A stretch of DNA of 64,000 nucleotides. Source: Pseudomonas nicosulfuronedens. GTDB taxonomy: Bacteria; Pseudomonadota; Gammaproteobacteria; Pseudomonadales; Pseudomonadaceae. Position 1 is the stretch's first letter, and each line of letters begins with the position of its first letter. The DNA lies in contig NZ_SWDV01000002.1 in NCBI RefSeq assembly GCF_005877905.1, positions 124,001-188,000 of the forward strand, written 5' to 3'. A model generated the notes under the pieces. It made no database searches. It worked only from the letters and a program-made list of their open reading frames with translations, and was not told the DNA's origin. The position numbers were made by a program, and so were the translations under genes. Positions 45,610-53,706 of this stretch are shown here, piece by piece.

Positions 45610-47463
45610 TTACAGCTCCGGCGTCCAGGTCACCGCCAGCAGCGCGGTGCGGCCCGGTTCGCGGTAGGGGCGGGCTTCGCCCATGTAGTCGCTCGGGCTG
45701 GTCGGGCGCAGGTAGTCGCCCAGGGTGTAGTTGCGATCCAGGGCGTTATCCAGCTTCAGGTCGAAGCGAATTTCATTGCTGGCCAACCAACTGGTGCGCA
45801 GGTCGAGCACGCCGTAGCCGGACAGCTCGCGGGTGTTGGCGTCGTCGTAGCGCTGGCTGACCGCGCGCCAGGTGCCGCCGACACCGAAGGCGCCGAACTG
45901 GCGGTCGAGGTCCAGGCTCAGGGTGCGGCGCGCGCGGTAGGGCAGGGTGTGGCCGGTGTCGCGGTCGCGCGGGTCGATCAGGCTCAGGCCGAGCGCGGCC
46001 TGCCAGCCCAGTACCTCGCGGGCGACGCTGGCCTCGAAGCCATTGATACGTGCCTTGTTGATGTTCTCCGGCTGGTTGCTGCTGCTGTCCCAGGCGATCA
46101 GGTCGTCGATCTCGGTGCGGTACAGCGAGGCTTCCAGGTGTGTGCCGGAGAAGTCTCCGCGCCATTGCAGCTCGTAGGTCTTCGAGGTCTCGGCCTTCAG
46201 GTCCGGGTTGCTCGCGCCGGGGTAGTAGAGGTCGCTGAAGGTCGGCGCGCGGAAGCCTTCGCCGTAGCTGGCAATCCAGGTCTGGCTGTCGCCCACCGGC
46301 AGGCTGAAGGCGGCGTTCCAGCTGTTCTGGCTGCCATAGGCCTGGTTGTTGTCGTGACGGATGCCCAGCTCGGTGCCGAAGCTGTCGCCCTTGAAACTGT
46401 GCTGGGCGAAGAAGGCGCGGTTGCTGCGCTGGTCCTCGGCGAAATCGGTGGTGCCGTCGACCTTGTCTTCGTACCAGTCGGCGCCCAGGGCCAGCTGGTT
46501 GGCTTCGTCCAGTTGCAGGCGGTTGAGCCAGCTCGCCGAGTGGCGGGTGGTTTCCAGCGTGCCGTTGTTCCAGCTGTCGGCGGCGCCCACGGCCTTGTTG
46601 CGGTCGTAGCTGCGACCCAGCTCCAGGCGGCTGTTCCACATCGAGGTGATCTGGCCGTCGAGGTAGGCGCTGTAGCTGCTGACGCGGAATTCGTCGCGGG
46701 GCGAGCCCGGCTCGAAGTTGTAGGCGTCGTCGTATTCGTTCTTGCCACGCTGGTCGTTGAGGTTCAGGCCGGCCTTCCAGTCCTCGCTGAAGCGATGGTC
46801 CAGGTTCAGGTGCACGGCCTTGTTGCGCTGGGCATCGTGGTCGTTGTCGGCGCCAACGTTGTCGCTGGTGCGGTCCCAGCCCTGGCTCTCGTCCAGGCTG
46901 CCACCCAGGTTGTAGCGGGTCTGTTCGTCGCCGCCGGAGAGGCTCAGGCTGCGCTCGAAGGTGCCGTGGCTGCCGGCGGCCAGGCGCACTTCCGGGTGCA
47001 GGCCGGCTTCGCCGCGGCGGGTGAATATCTGGATGACGCCGCCGATGGCATCGGCGCCGTACAGCGCGGAACGCGGGCCACGGGTCACTTCGACACGCTC
47101 GATGCTGTCGATGCTCAGGTAGTCCAGGCGGGCGATGCCGCTGCTGGCCGAGGCGACACGTTGGCCGTCCACCAGCACCAGGGTCTGCGCGGTGCTGGTG
47201 CCACGCACGGAGTACGAGACCACGCCGCCGGAGCTGCCCATCTGCACGCCGGGCACGCGGGCGAGCAGGGCGGGGACGCTGCGCACCTGCAGGCGTTCGA
47301 TGTCGGCACGGGTGAATACGCTGTTGGCCGAGGTGGCTTCGGCGCGCGGCTGGGCCTGGCGCGCGGAGGTGATCACCTGGTCGGAGAGCGTGTAGATGTC
47401 GCCAGTGGCGAAGGCCATGCCGGGCAGCAGGCTGGTGGCCAGGGCGAGTCGGGTCAGTTTCAT
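45610..47463 (-). CDS. btuB: TonB-dependent vitamin B12 receptor BtuB
   Basis: Outer-membrane receptor for cobalamin uptake, 617 residues. A signal peptide ends AFA. The plug domain (about 30-140) contains ARVPGVQMGSSGGVVSYSVRG and VEVTRGPRSALYGADAIGGVIQIFTR. The remainder is a beta barrel ending FLTW-type residues (ALLAVTWTPEL). BtuB assignment rests on plug sequence and the cobalamin riboswitch upstream. It diverges from the B12-dependent eut operon, so this receptor likely provides the cofactor for EutBC. Confidence 0.9.
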   Translation of the reverse strand: MKLTRLALATSLLPGMAFATGDIYTLSDQVITSARQAQPRAEATSANSVFTRADIERLQVRSVPALLARVPGVQMGSSGGVVSYSVRGTSTAQTLVLVDGQRVASASSGIARLDYLSIDSIERVEVTRGPRSALYGADAIGGVIQIFTRRGEAGLHPEVRLAAGSHGTFERSLSLSGGDEQTRYNLGGSLDESQGWDRTSDNVGADNDHDAQRNKAVHLNLDHRFSEDWKAGLNLNDQRGKNEYDDAYNFEPGSPRDEFRVSSYSAYLDGQITSMWNSRLELGRSYDRNKAVGAADSWNNGTLETTRHSASWLNRLQLDEANQLALGADWYEDKVDGTTDFAEDQRSNRAFFAQHSFKGDSFGTELGIRHDNNQAYGSQNSWNAAFSLPVGDSQTWIASYGEGFRAPTFSDLYYPGASNPDLKAETSKTYELQWRGDFSGTHLEASLYRTEIDDLIAWDSSSNQPENINKARINGFEASVAREVLGWQAALGLSLIDPRDRDTGHTLPYRARRTLSLDLDRQFGAFGVGGTWRAVSQRYDDANTRELSGYGVLDLRTSWLASNEIRFDLKLDNALDRNYTLGDYLRPTSPSDYMGEARPYREPGRTALLAVTWTPEL

Positions 47464-47520
47464 GGAACGTCCTCAAAAGCGGTCGGATGACTTTCGAGGA
47501 GGGCGTGGCAAGGGCGGCAG

Positions 47521-47540
47521 GCCGCACTTGACGGTGCGGC
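47521..47540 (-). promoter_or_regulatory. Hairpin between riboswitch and btuB start
   Basis: GCCGCAC pairs with GTGCGGC over a 6-base loop. It lies between the aptamer and the btuB ribosome-binding site (TTTGAGGACG), where the expression platform should be. No T-tract follows, so control of translation is likelier than termination. Confidence 0.5.
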
Positions 47541-47565
47541 CCTCCGCAACACCTGTCGGGGCGTG

Positions 47566-47735
47566 TCGAGGGCGGTCTCCGGGCTGCCGACGTCACATCG
47601 CCGCCTTCCCACAGTCGTGCAGTGGCTACTGGCGATGCTGCAATCCATGAAGGATCGCGTCGGTTACCGTTGCGGGGGCAGCGCAGGTCTTTCACCTGCT
47701 TCCCGTTACCTCGAACGAAAACGGGGCGAACCATA
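47566..47735 (-). promoter_or_regulatory. Cobalamin riboswitch
   Basis: On the minus strand the aptamer reads GGTAACGGGAAGCAGGTG, then GCGCTGCCCCCGCAACGG, GCCACTG, GTGGGAAGGCGG, and ends in a B12 box AGCCCGGAGACCGCC (about 47571-47585). These are the conserved parts of the AdoCbl/Cbl riboswitch in proper order. It should reduce btuB expression when cobalamin is abundant. Borders are approximate. Confidence 0.92.
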
Positions 47736-48000
47736 CGATCAAGGTCTGCGATGAGCAAGGGCAGCGGCGATCGACGGCTCGTGCTGCGCTGTGCCAACGC
47801 TTTCCGACGACTCGCCGCCAGCCCATCTGGCAGGGGCTTTGCCGACCTATTGCGGGCTGCGACGAAATCGCCCAGGTCGTGCCCATGGGCGCGATGGCTC
47901 ACTCGAACTCTGTCGATCCGCTGAAAAGTTTGCCGATTTTCGATAGGGCTGGTCTGCCCCCCTTGGTTAGCCTTTTGTTCATGGACAAGAGGTGCGCCCG

Positions 48001-48336
48001 ATGAGCAGAGAACGAATCATTCAGGAGTTTGTGCCAGGCAAGCAGGTGACCCTGGCACACCTGATTGCGCATCCGCAGGAAGACCTGTCGAGCAAGATCG
48101 GCGTCCCTGGCGCCGAGGCCATCGGCATCATGACGCTCACCCCCGGCGAGACGGCGATGATCGCGGGTGATTTCGCCACCAAGGCCGCCAATGTGCAGAT
48201 CGGCTTCCTCGATCGCTTCAGCGGCGCACTGGTCCTCTATGGCAGCGTCGGTGCGGTGGAAGAAGCGCTGGAGCGTACCTGCGCCAACCTCGACCGCCTG
48301 CTCGCCTACACCATTTGCCCGGTGACCCGGAGTTGA
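48001..48336 (+). CDS. eutS: Ethanolamine microcompartment shell protein EutS
   Basis: BMC shell protein of the circularly permuted EutS/PduU type, 111 residues, identical in length to the enterobacterial protein. It begins [25 protein letters not shown] and contains [39 protein letters not shown]. Permuted hexamers of this kind are bent in Eut and help close the shell. First gene of the operon; AAGAGG precedes the ATG at 48001. Confidence 0.95.
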   Translation: MSRERIIQEFVPGKQVTLAHLIAHPQEDLSSKIGVPGAEAIGIMTLTPGETAMIAGDFATKAANVQIGFLDRFSGALVLYGSVGAVEEALERTCANLDRLLAYTICPVTRS

Positions 48337-48338
48337 GC

Positions 48339-48806
48339 ATGCAGACCCATCGATATGCCCTGGTCGGCGGCGTGGGAGCGGGCAAGACCACTTTGTTCAA
48401 CGCCCTGCGCGGCCGCCGCGAAACGCCGCGCAAGACCCAGGCCCTGGACTTCGACCTGTGCGGTGCGATGGATACCCCCGGCGAGTTCATCAGTCATCCA
48501 CGGCTGTACCGGGCCTTGATTACCAGCACCGACAACGTGGACACCCTGGTCTACGTGCATCCGGCCAATGAGCCGGAGTGTCGTTTGCCGCCGGGACTGC
48601 TCGACATTCACTCGGGCAAGCGCCTGGTCGGTGTGATCAGCAAGTGCGACCTGGCCGACGCGGACCCGGATGCGGCCGAGTCCCTGATGCGGCGGCACGG
48701 CATCCATGGCGAGATCCTGCGCGTCGCCCAGGACGACCCCACCAGTATCGAGCGTCTGCGCCAGGTGTTGCACGGACGCGCTCCGCTTGAGGAAAAGTAT
48801 CCATGA
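48339..48806 (+). CDS. eutP: EutP/PduV-family GTPase-like protein
   Basis: 155 residues. P-loop VGGVGAGKTTLF near residues 9-20, a DTPGEF switch II segment near 48, and SKCDLADA as the base-recognition motif near 105 (usual NKxD, here SKCD). EutP of Salmonella has been described as an acetate kinase, while PduV localises to microcompartments. Two bases after eutS. The last codons overlap eutQ in ATGA. Confidence 0.93.
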   Translation: MQTHRYALVGGVGAGKTTLFNALRGRRETPRKTQALDFDLCGAMDTPGEFISHPRLYRALITSTDNVDTLVYVHPANEPECRLPPGLLDIHSGKRLVGVISKCDLADADPDAAESLMRRHGIHGEILRVAQDDPTSIERLRQVLHGRAPLEEKYP

Positions 48807-49531
48807 AAAAGCTGATTACCGCGGGCTCCGTGCGCGAGGCGATTGCCGCCGGGCAGCGTTCGCTCGAAGTCGAGCTGCCGCGCTGCATTCTGACGCCCGA
48901 GGCGCGGATGATCGCCGAGGAAGCAGGGCTGGAGATCATCGAGCGCATCGCCGGTGAGGCCGTGCAGCCTGGGGATGGTACGGCCATGAAAGACACCGAG
49001 GCGGTCAACGATTCCGCGCTTGCCAGCGAGGACCAGATTGCGGCCATCCGCGCAGCCGTGCTGGAGCGTCTTCCTGCCGATGCCGATGCGGCACTGGTTG
49101 AACAACTGGTGCGCAAGGCGGCTCGGGCGGGTGGCATGACAGCGAGTCCGGAACCGTCGGGATTCGAGTCGCGCACCGGTGCTGGCGGCATCAAGCTGGT
49201 GAAGGGCGACAGCGTGCGTTTCGGCCTGCTCGACGGCGTCGAGGGCGGTTGCCAGATCGGCATCACCGACGTGGTCGGTACCGAGGATGGCAGCAGCATG
49301 GGCGCCGGCTTCATGCAGTGGGAAAACGCTTTCTTCCCGTGGACGCTGAACTACGACGAGGTGGACCTGGTACTCGAGGGTGAGCTGCACATTCGTCAGT
49401 ACGGCGAGACCCTGGTTGGCCGGCCCGGCGACCTGCTGTTCATTCCCAAGGGCAGCCGCATCGAGTTCGGTACGCCGACCCGTGTGCGCTTCCTCTATGT
49501 GGCCTGGCCGGCCAACTGGCAGGAGCAGTGA
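48803..49531 (+). CDS. eutQ: EutQ cupin protein (acetate kinase-like, assembly factor)
   Basis: 242 residues, slightly longer than the Salmonella protein (229). N-terminal MKKLITAGSVREAI, a variable linker to about residue 120, then the C-terminal cupin domain (TDVVGTEDGSSMGAGFMQWEN, LNYDEVDLVLEGELHIRQYG, GRPGDLLFIPKGSRIEFG). In Salmonella, EutQ has acetate kinase activity and is needed for microcompartment assembly. Overlaps eutP by four bases; eutT starts five bases on. Confidence 0.93.
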   Translation: MKKLITAGSVREAIAAGQRSLEVELPRCILTPEARMIAEEAGLEIIERIAGEAVQPGDGTAMKDTEAVNDSALASEDQIAAIRAAVLERLPADADAALVEQLVRKAARAGGMTASPEPSGFESRTGAGGIKLVKGDSVRFGLLDGVEGGCQIGITDVVGTEDGSSMGAGFMQWENAFFPWTLNYDEVDLVLEGELHIRQYGETLVGRPGDLLFIPKGSRIEFGTPTRVRFLYVAWPANWQEQ

Positions 49532-49535
49532 GGCG

Positions 49536-50369
49536 ATGAGCACCTTCATCACCGAGACCTGGCTGCGTGAGCGACATGGCCTGAGCGAAGGTACCGAGTT
49601 GCACCTGCCGGCCGACGCCCGCTTGACCCCGGCGGCGCGTGCGCTGATCGAGGCGCGCCGGCTGACAGTGAAGTACCACGACGAGCAAGGGCGCCTGTTC
49701 CGCGACAACCAGGCCGGCGATGGCGCCGAGCCGGAGCCGGTGCACGGGCTGACCGGTCAGGCGGAAAGCGTCGTTGCCTGCTGCCAGCTGTGTCACCAGC
49801 CGGCCGAGCACAAGCCCGAGGGCATGACCCACCTGAACGCCCGCGAGCTGGTGGCCAAGAACGATCCGCGCCTGCGCTTGCGCGCCCAGCTCGATGCGGC
49901 CATCGCCCTCGCGGTGTGGTTGCAGGTGGAGCTGCGCGAACCTCAGGAACTGGTCGCCTGGCTGGGTGACCTGCGCTCGGTGCTGGGCCAGGTGATGCGC
50001 GCTGATGTGCTGGGTGAGTCGTTGCCTGGTTTCAGTATCGGCGGGCTCGATGATGGCGAGCTGCACCGATTGTCCCATGCGCCGCTGAAGTACCTCGGGC
50101 ATGACCATCTGGTGCCGGAGCTGGCGCACGGGCGTGCCTGCGCACAACTCAACCTGTTGCGCGCCAAGGTGCGCGAAGTCGAGGTCTGTGCCGCCGAGGT
50201 GTTCATCGGACCCGGCTACCAACTGCAGCGCAAGGATCTGCTGCACGCACTCAATCGGCTTTCCAGTGCGCTCTATGTGGCGATGCTGCTCAGTGTCCTG
50301 CACCAGCGCGGCCAGCCTTGGCCCAGTCGAGAAGTGCTGCTGCAACGCCTGCAAGGAGATCGCTCATGA
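49536..50369 (+). CDS. eutT: ATP:cob(I)alamin adenosyltransferase EutT
   Basis: Makes coenzyme B12 for EutBC. 277 residues (267 in Salmonella). The EutT-specific metal site H-x11-CC-x2-C is present as His70, Cys82, Cys83 and Cys86 (HGLTGQAESVVACCQLC). The C-terminal helical half has KYLGHDHLVPELAHGRACAQLNLLRAKVREVE and the PduO-like fold. The Fe/Zn site and Cys ligands are intact, so the enzyme should be functional. Overlaps eutD by four bases. Confidence 0.94.
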   Translation: MSTFITETWLRERHGLSEGTELHLPADARLTPAARALIEARRLTVKYHDEQGRLFRDNQAGDGAEPEPVHGLTGQAESVVACCQLCHQPAEHKPEGMTHLNARELVAKNDPRLRLRAQLDAAIALAVWLQVELREPQELVAWLGDLRSVLGQVMRADVLGESLPGFSIGGLDDGELHRLSHAPLKYLGHDHLVPELAHGRACAQLNLLRAKVREVEVCAAEVFIGPGYQLQRKDLLHALNRLSSALYVAMLLSVLHQRGQPWPSREVLLQRLQGDRS

Positions 50370-51367
50370 GCCTGCTCGACGAGTGCCGCCGGGCCGCCCG
50401 GCTTGATCCACCGCGGGTGGTATTCCCTGATGGCCTGGATCGCCGCGCCATCGAGGCGGCGCAGTATCTCAAGCGCGAAGGGCTGGCACAGCCACTGCTC
50501 CTGGGCAACCCCTTCGCCCTGCGCAGCTATTGCCTGGAGCAGGGCGTGCGTCTGGGCGAGGTACCCGTGCTCGACCCCGAGCACTCGCCCAGGATCGATG
50601 CCTTTGTCGAGTCCTTGTTGCAGCGGCAGTCGAAGCTGACCCCGGAGCAGGCGTGTGAGTCGCTGCGTTCACCGCTTGGGTTCGGCGCGGCCATGCTCGA
50701 GGCCGGTCTGGTCGACCTGTGCATTGCCGGCAATCTCAGTTCCACCGCCGATGTGCTGCGCGCAGGTCTGCGAGTGGTGGGTCTGGAACCGGGTAACCGC
50801 ACACTGTCTTCGGTGTTCTTCATGCTGCCGCCCGATGGCGGACAGCCGCTGGCGTTCGCCGATTGCGGCGTGATCCCGCGGCCGACGGTGGAGCAGCTGG
50901 CGGATATCACCCTCAGCTCGGCTGCCAGCTTCGAGCGGGTGACCGGCCAGCCGGCGAAGGTGGCGATGCTCTCCTTCTCCAGTCATGGCAGCGCCCGCCA
51001 TCCCGATGCCGAGGCCGTGCGCGCGGCGTGCGCGTTGGTACGCGAACGCGCGCCGCAATTGTGTGTGGATGGCGAACTGCAGTTCGACGCGGCTTTCGTG
51101 CCCCAGGTCGCCGCCCTGAAGGTGCCCTCCAGCCCGCTGCAGGGGGCGGCCAATGTGTTCGTCTTCCCCAGCCTGGAGGCCGGCAACATTGGCTACAAGA
51201 TCGCTCAGCGCCTGGGCGGCTATCGCGCCATCGGGCCGATGCTTCAGGGCATGCGCGCCGCGCTGCACGACCTGTCCCGTGGCTGTAGTACGGAAGAAAT
51301 GATTCAGATGGTTCTGCTCGCCGGAAAGATGGGCGGTGGAGCCGCTGCTGTGAACCGAGTCGCCTGA
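50366..51367 (+). CDS. eutD: Ethanolamine-specific phosphotransacetylase EutD
   Basis: Converts acetyl-CoA to acetyl-phosphate, recycling CoA inside the compartment. 333 residues, short EutD form lacking the N-terminal regulatory part of Pta. PPRVVFPDGLDRRAIEAAQYL begins it; AGNLSSTADVLRAGLRVVGLEPGNRTLSSVFF, MLSFSSHGSARHPDAEAV, and VFPSLEAGNIGYKIAQRLGG are the conserved active-site stretches. Start at 50366 preceded by AAGGAG. The shell gene eutM follows after 105 bases. Confidence 0.95.
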   Translation: MSLLDECRRAARLDPPRVVFPDGLDRRAIEAAQYLKREGLAQPLLLGNPFALRSYCLEQGVRLGEVPVLDPEHSPRIDAFVESLLQRQSKLTPEQACESLRSPLGFGAAMLEAGLVDLCIAGNLSSTADVLRAGLRVVGLEPGNRTLSSVFFMLPPDGGQPLAFADCGVIPRPTVEQLADITLSSAASFERVTGQPAKVAMLSFSSHGSARHPDAEAVRAACALVRERAPQLCVDGELQFDAAFVPQVAALKVPSSPLQGAANVFVFPSLEAGNIGYKIAQRLGGYRAIGPMLQGMRAALHDLSRGCSTEEMIQMVLLAGKMGGGAAAVNRVA

Positions 51368-51392
51368 GCGGCCGGTTCGAGCCATACGGTGG

Positions 51393-51433
51393 CCCCCGCC
51401 GTCCCGGGGGTGAGTCGAGTGGTCAGCCACTCG
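51393..51433 (+). other. Paired hairpins between eutD and eutM
   Basis: CCCCCG/CGGGGG (51393-51410, six-base loop) and CGAGTGG/CCACTCG (51416-51433, loop TCAG). Neither is followed by a T-tract. Position upstream of a shell gene suggests RNA processing or stability, or an attenuating element. Confidence 0.55.
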
Positions 51434-51472
51434 GATGCAGTCCCGCAAGGGTGATTGTTCGAGGAGAGTGTG

Positions 51473-51763
51473 ATGGAAGCGTTAGGCATGATTGAAACCA
51501 AGGGCCTGGTGGCGCTGATCGAAGCGTCCGACGCCATGGTCAAGGCCGCCCGGGTCAAGCTGGTCGGGGTCAAGCAGATCGGTGGTGGCCTGGTCACCGC
51601 GATGGTGCGTGGCGACGTCGCCGCGTGCAAGGCCGCCACTGATGCCGGTGCCGCCGCGGCACAGCGCGTCGGTGAGGTGGTTTCGGTGCAGGTGATTCCG
51701 CGTCCGCATTCGGACCTGGAAGAAGTCTTCCCGATCAAGCTGACCGGTGGTTCGCTGGATTGA
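51473..51763 (+). CDS. eutM: Major hexameric shell protein EutM
   Basis: Single-BMC-domain protein of 96 residues ([26 protein letters not shown]...[30 protein letters not shown]). It forms flat hexagonal sheets with a central pore and is usually the most abundant shell subunit. Start 51473 follows GGAGAGTGTG. Long non-coding gaps (105 and 123 bases) flank it, unlike the overlapping genes around, which suits a separate expression level. Confidence 0.96.
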   Translation: MEALGMIETKGLVALIEASDAMVKAARVKLVGVKQIGGGLVTAMVRGDVAACKAATDAGAAAAQRVGEVVSVQVIPRPHSDLEEVFPIKLTGGSLD

Positions 51764-51782
51764 TGATCCGAGTGTGCGGTGT

Positions 51783-51857
51783 ACCAACGTGTTGGTGCTC
51801 CGCCATCGGTGAATGCACCTCGCCGCCCCGGAGCCGTCCCTGCGATACAGGGCGGCG
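51783..51857 (+). other. Structured spacer between eutM and eutN
   Basis: ACCAA/TTGGT (51783-51796, loop CGTG), then CGCCGCC (51821-51827) pairing with GGCGGCG (51851-51857), with CCCTG/CAGGG (51838-51852) as an alternative overlapping stem. No T-tract. Could protect the 3' end of the eutM message. Confidence 0.45.
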
Positions 51858-51886
51858 CCGGCCAGCGGCATGGCAAGGAATGACGA

Positions 51887-52174
51887 ATGAAACTGGCAAT
51901 GGTGGTGGGGCAGGTGGTTTGCACCGTCAAGCATCCGGGCCTGGGGCTCGATCGGTTGTTACTGGTCCAGGGACTGGACGGTGAAGGCCGACCCGACGGC
52001 GAGCGCCTGGTCGCCAGCGATGCCATCGGCGCCGGCAACGGCGAATGGGTCCTGCTGGCCAGCGGGAGCTCCGCACGGCAGGCCAGCAGCGACGGGCGCG
52101 CGCCCATAGATCTGTGCGTGGTCGGCATCGTCGATGAGGCGGTGCTGGACGGCGAAGTGTTCTACCGCAAGTAA
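51887..52174 (+). CDS. eutN: Pentameric shell vertex protein EutN
   Basis: 95 residues, EutN/CcmL family. MKLAMVVGQVVCTVKHPGLGLDRLLLVQ is the typical opening and APIDLCVVGIVDEAVLDG the end. Pentamers of this family close the vertices of microcompartments. The spacer before it ends with AAGGAATGACGA; the one after is 100 bases. Confidence 0.95.
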   Translation: MKLAMVVGQVVCTVKHPGLGLDRLLLVQGLDGEGRPDGERLVASDAIGAGNGEWVLLASGSSARQASSDGRAPIDLCVVGIVDEAVLDGEVFYRK

Positions 52175-52213
52175 GCGCGCCAAGACGGCGCACCCCGAAT
52201 TTCGAAACGGCTT

Positions 52214-52238
52214 CTCCGCTGGCCCCGTCCAGCCGGAG
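52214..52238 (+). other. Hairpin between eutN and eutE
   Basis: CTCCG-CTGG pairs with CCAG-C-CGGAG (one bulged C) over a six-base loop. It begins 40 bases after the eutN stop and ends 36 bases before eutE. No T-tract. Confidence 0.5.
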
Positions 52239-52274
52239 CGGACGGATTCATCCTGAATTTGAGTGAGGCACGAC

Positions 52275-53699
52275 GTGGATATCAACCCGAAGGAAATCGA
52301 ACAGGTAGTCAAGGCGGTACTCGCCTCGATAGGGGCGACCTCCACGGCCGCTGCAGCCTCCGCGCCCGGTGCCAGTTGTGCACCGGGCGTCTTCATCGAA
52401 CTCGACGACGCCGTGGCGGCCGCTCGCCACGCACAAAAGGCTCTGCATTCGGTCGCCATGCGCAACACCGCGGTTGCCGCCATTCGCGGCGCCGGTGAAC
52501 GCCATGCCCGTGAACTGGCGGAGCTGGCGGTGGAAGAAACCGGCATGGGCCGGGTGGACGACAAGATCGCCAAGAACATCGCCCAGGCTCGTCATACCCC
52601 GGGTACCGAATGCCTGCAGGCGCAGGTGCTGACCGGCGACCACGGCTTGACCCTGATCGAGAATGCCGCCTGGGGCGTGATCGCCTCGGTGACGCCGTCG
52701 ACCAACCCGGCGGCCACGGTGATCAACAACGCCATCAGCATGATCGCCGCCGGCAACTCGGTGGTGTTCGCCCCGCACCCGGCGGCCAAACGGGTATCCC
52801 AGCGCACGGTCAGCCTGCTCAATGAAGCGTTGGTCGAAGCGGGCGCGCCGGCCAATCTGATCACCACCGTACAGAGTCCGGACATCGAAACTGCGCAGCG
52901 TCTGTTCCGTTATCCGGGCATCGGGCTGCTGGTGGTCACCGGTGGCGAGGCCGTGGTCGAGGCGGCGCGCAAGCACACCGACAAACGCCTGATCGCCGCC
53001 GGTGCCGGCAACCCGCCGGTGGTGGTGGACGAATCCGCCGACCTGGCGCGCGCCGGGCGCGACATCGTGTTTGGCGCCTCGTTCGACAACAACATCATCT
53101 GCGCCGACGAGAAGGTGCTGATCGTCGTCGAAAGCGTGGCCGACCGTCTCAAGGCCGAGATGCTCAAGCATCAGGCGGTGGAGCTGACAGCGGCCCAGGC
53201 AGCGCAGCTGCTACCGGTGCTGCTGCCGAAGATCGACGCCCAGGGCCGTGGTGCTGTGTCCCGCGACTGGGTCGGCCGCGACGCGGCGAAGATCGCCGCC
53301 GCCATCGGCCTGCAAGTGCCTGCCGACACGCGTCTGCTGTTGGTGGAAACCAGTGCCGAGCACCCGTTTGCGGTCACCGAACTGATGATGCCAGTGCTGC
53401 CTATGGTGCGGGTCGCCAGCGTCGAGCGCGCCATCGAGTTGGCCGTGACGCTCGAAGGTGGCTGCCACCACACCGCTGCCATGCACTCGCGCAATCTGGA
53501 AAACCTCGATCGCATGGCCAACGCCATCGACACCAGCATCTTCGTCAAGAACGGGCCGTGCATTGCGGGCCTGGGCTTTGGTGGGGAGGGCTGGACCACC
53601 ATGACCATCACCACACCCACCGGCGAGGGCGTGACCTCGGCGCGCACCTTCGTGCGCCTGCGTCGGTGCGTCATGGTCGATCAACTGCGAATCGTCTGA
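52275..53699 (+). CDS. eutE: CoA-acylating acetaldehyde dehydrogenase EutE
   Basis: Oxidises acetaldehyde to acetyl-CoA with NAD and CoA. 474 residues, GTG start at 52275. The first 20 residues (MDINPKEIEQVVKAVLASIG) form an amphipathic helix of the encapsulation-peptide type, followed by an Ala-rich linker. The catalytic Cys is C276 in NNIICADEKVLI. NAD-binding TPSTNPAATVINNAISMI is present. The C-terminal GPCIAGLGFGGEGWTTMTI is typical. Cargo of the compartment; its NADH is recycled by EutG. Confidence 0.96.
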   Translation: MDINPKEIEQVVKAVLASIGATSTAAAASAPGASCAPGVFIELDDAVAAARHAQKALHSVAMRNTAVAAIRGAGERHARELAELAVEETGMGRVDDKIAKNIAQARHTPGTECLQAQVLTGDHGLTLIENAAWGVIASVTPSTNPAATVINNAISMIAAGNSVVFAPHPAAKRVSQRTVSLLNEALVEAGAPANLITTVQSPDIETAQRLFRYPGIGLLVVTGGEAVVEAARKHTDKRLIAAGAGNPPVVVDESADLARAGRDIVFGASFDNNIICADEKVLIVVESVADRLKAEMLKHQAVELTAAQAAQLLPVLLPKIDAQGRGAVSRDWVGRDAAKIAAAIGLQVPADTRLLLVETSAEHPFAVTELMMPVLPMVRVASVERAIELAVTLEGGCHHTAAMHSRNLENLDRMANAIDTSIFVKNGPCIAGLGFGGEGWTTMTITTPTGEGVTSARTFVRLRRCVMVDQLRIV

Positions 53700-53706
53700 G
53701 GCGGCC

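Noticed and set aside
45773-47902. Long open frame (709 codons) overlapping btuB in another frame
   Set aside because: Arg/Pro/Gly-rich antisense-like composition typical of shadow frames in GC-rich DNA; btuB explains the region.
47964-47979. TGGTTAGCCTTTTGTT upstream of eutS as a sigma-54 promoter
   Set aside because: GG and the downstream G have correct spacing, but the invariant C of the -12 GC element is T. Not strong enough to call.
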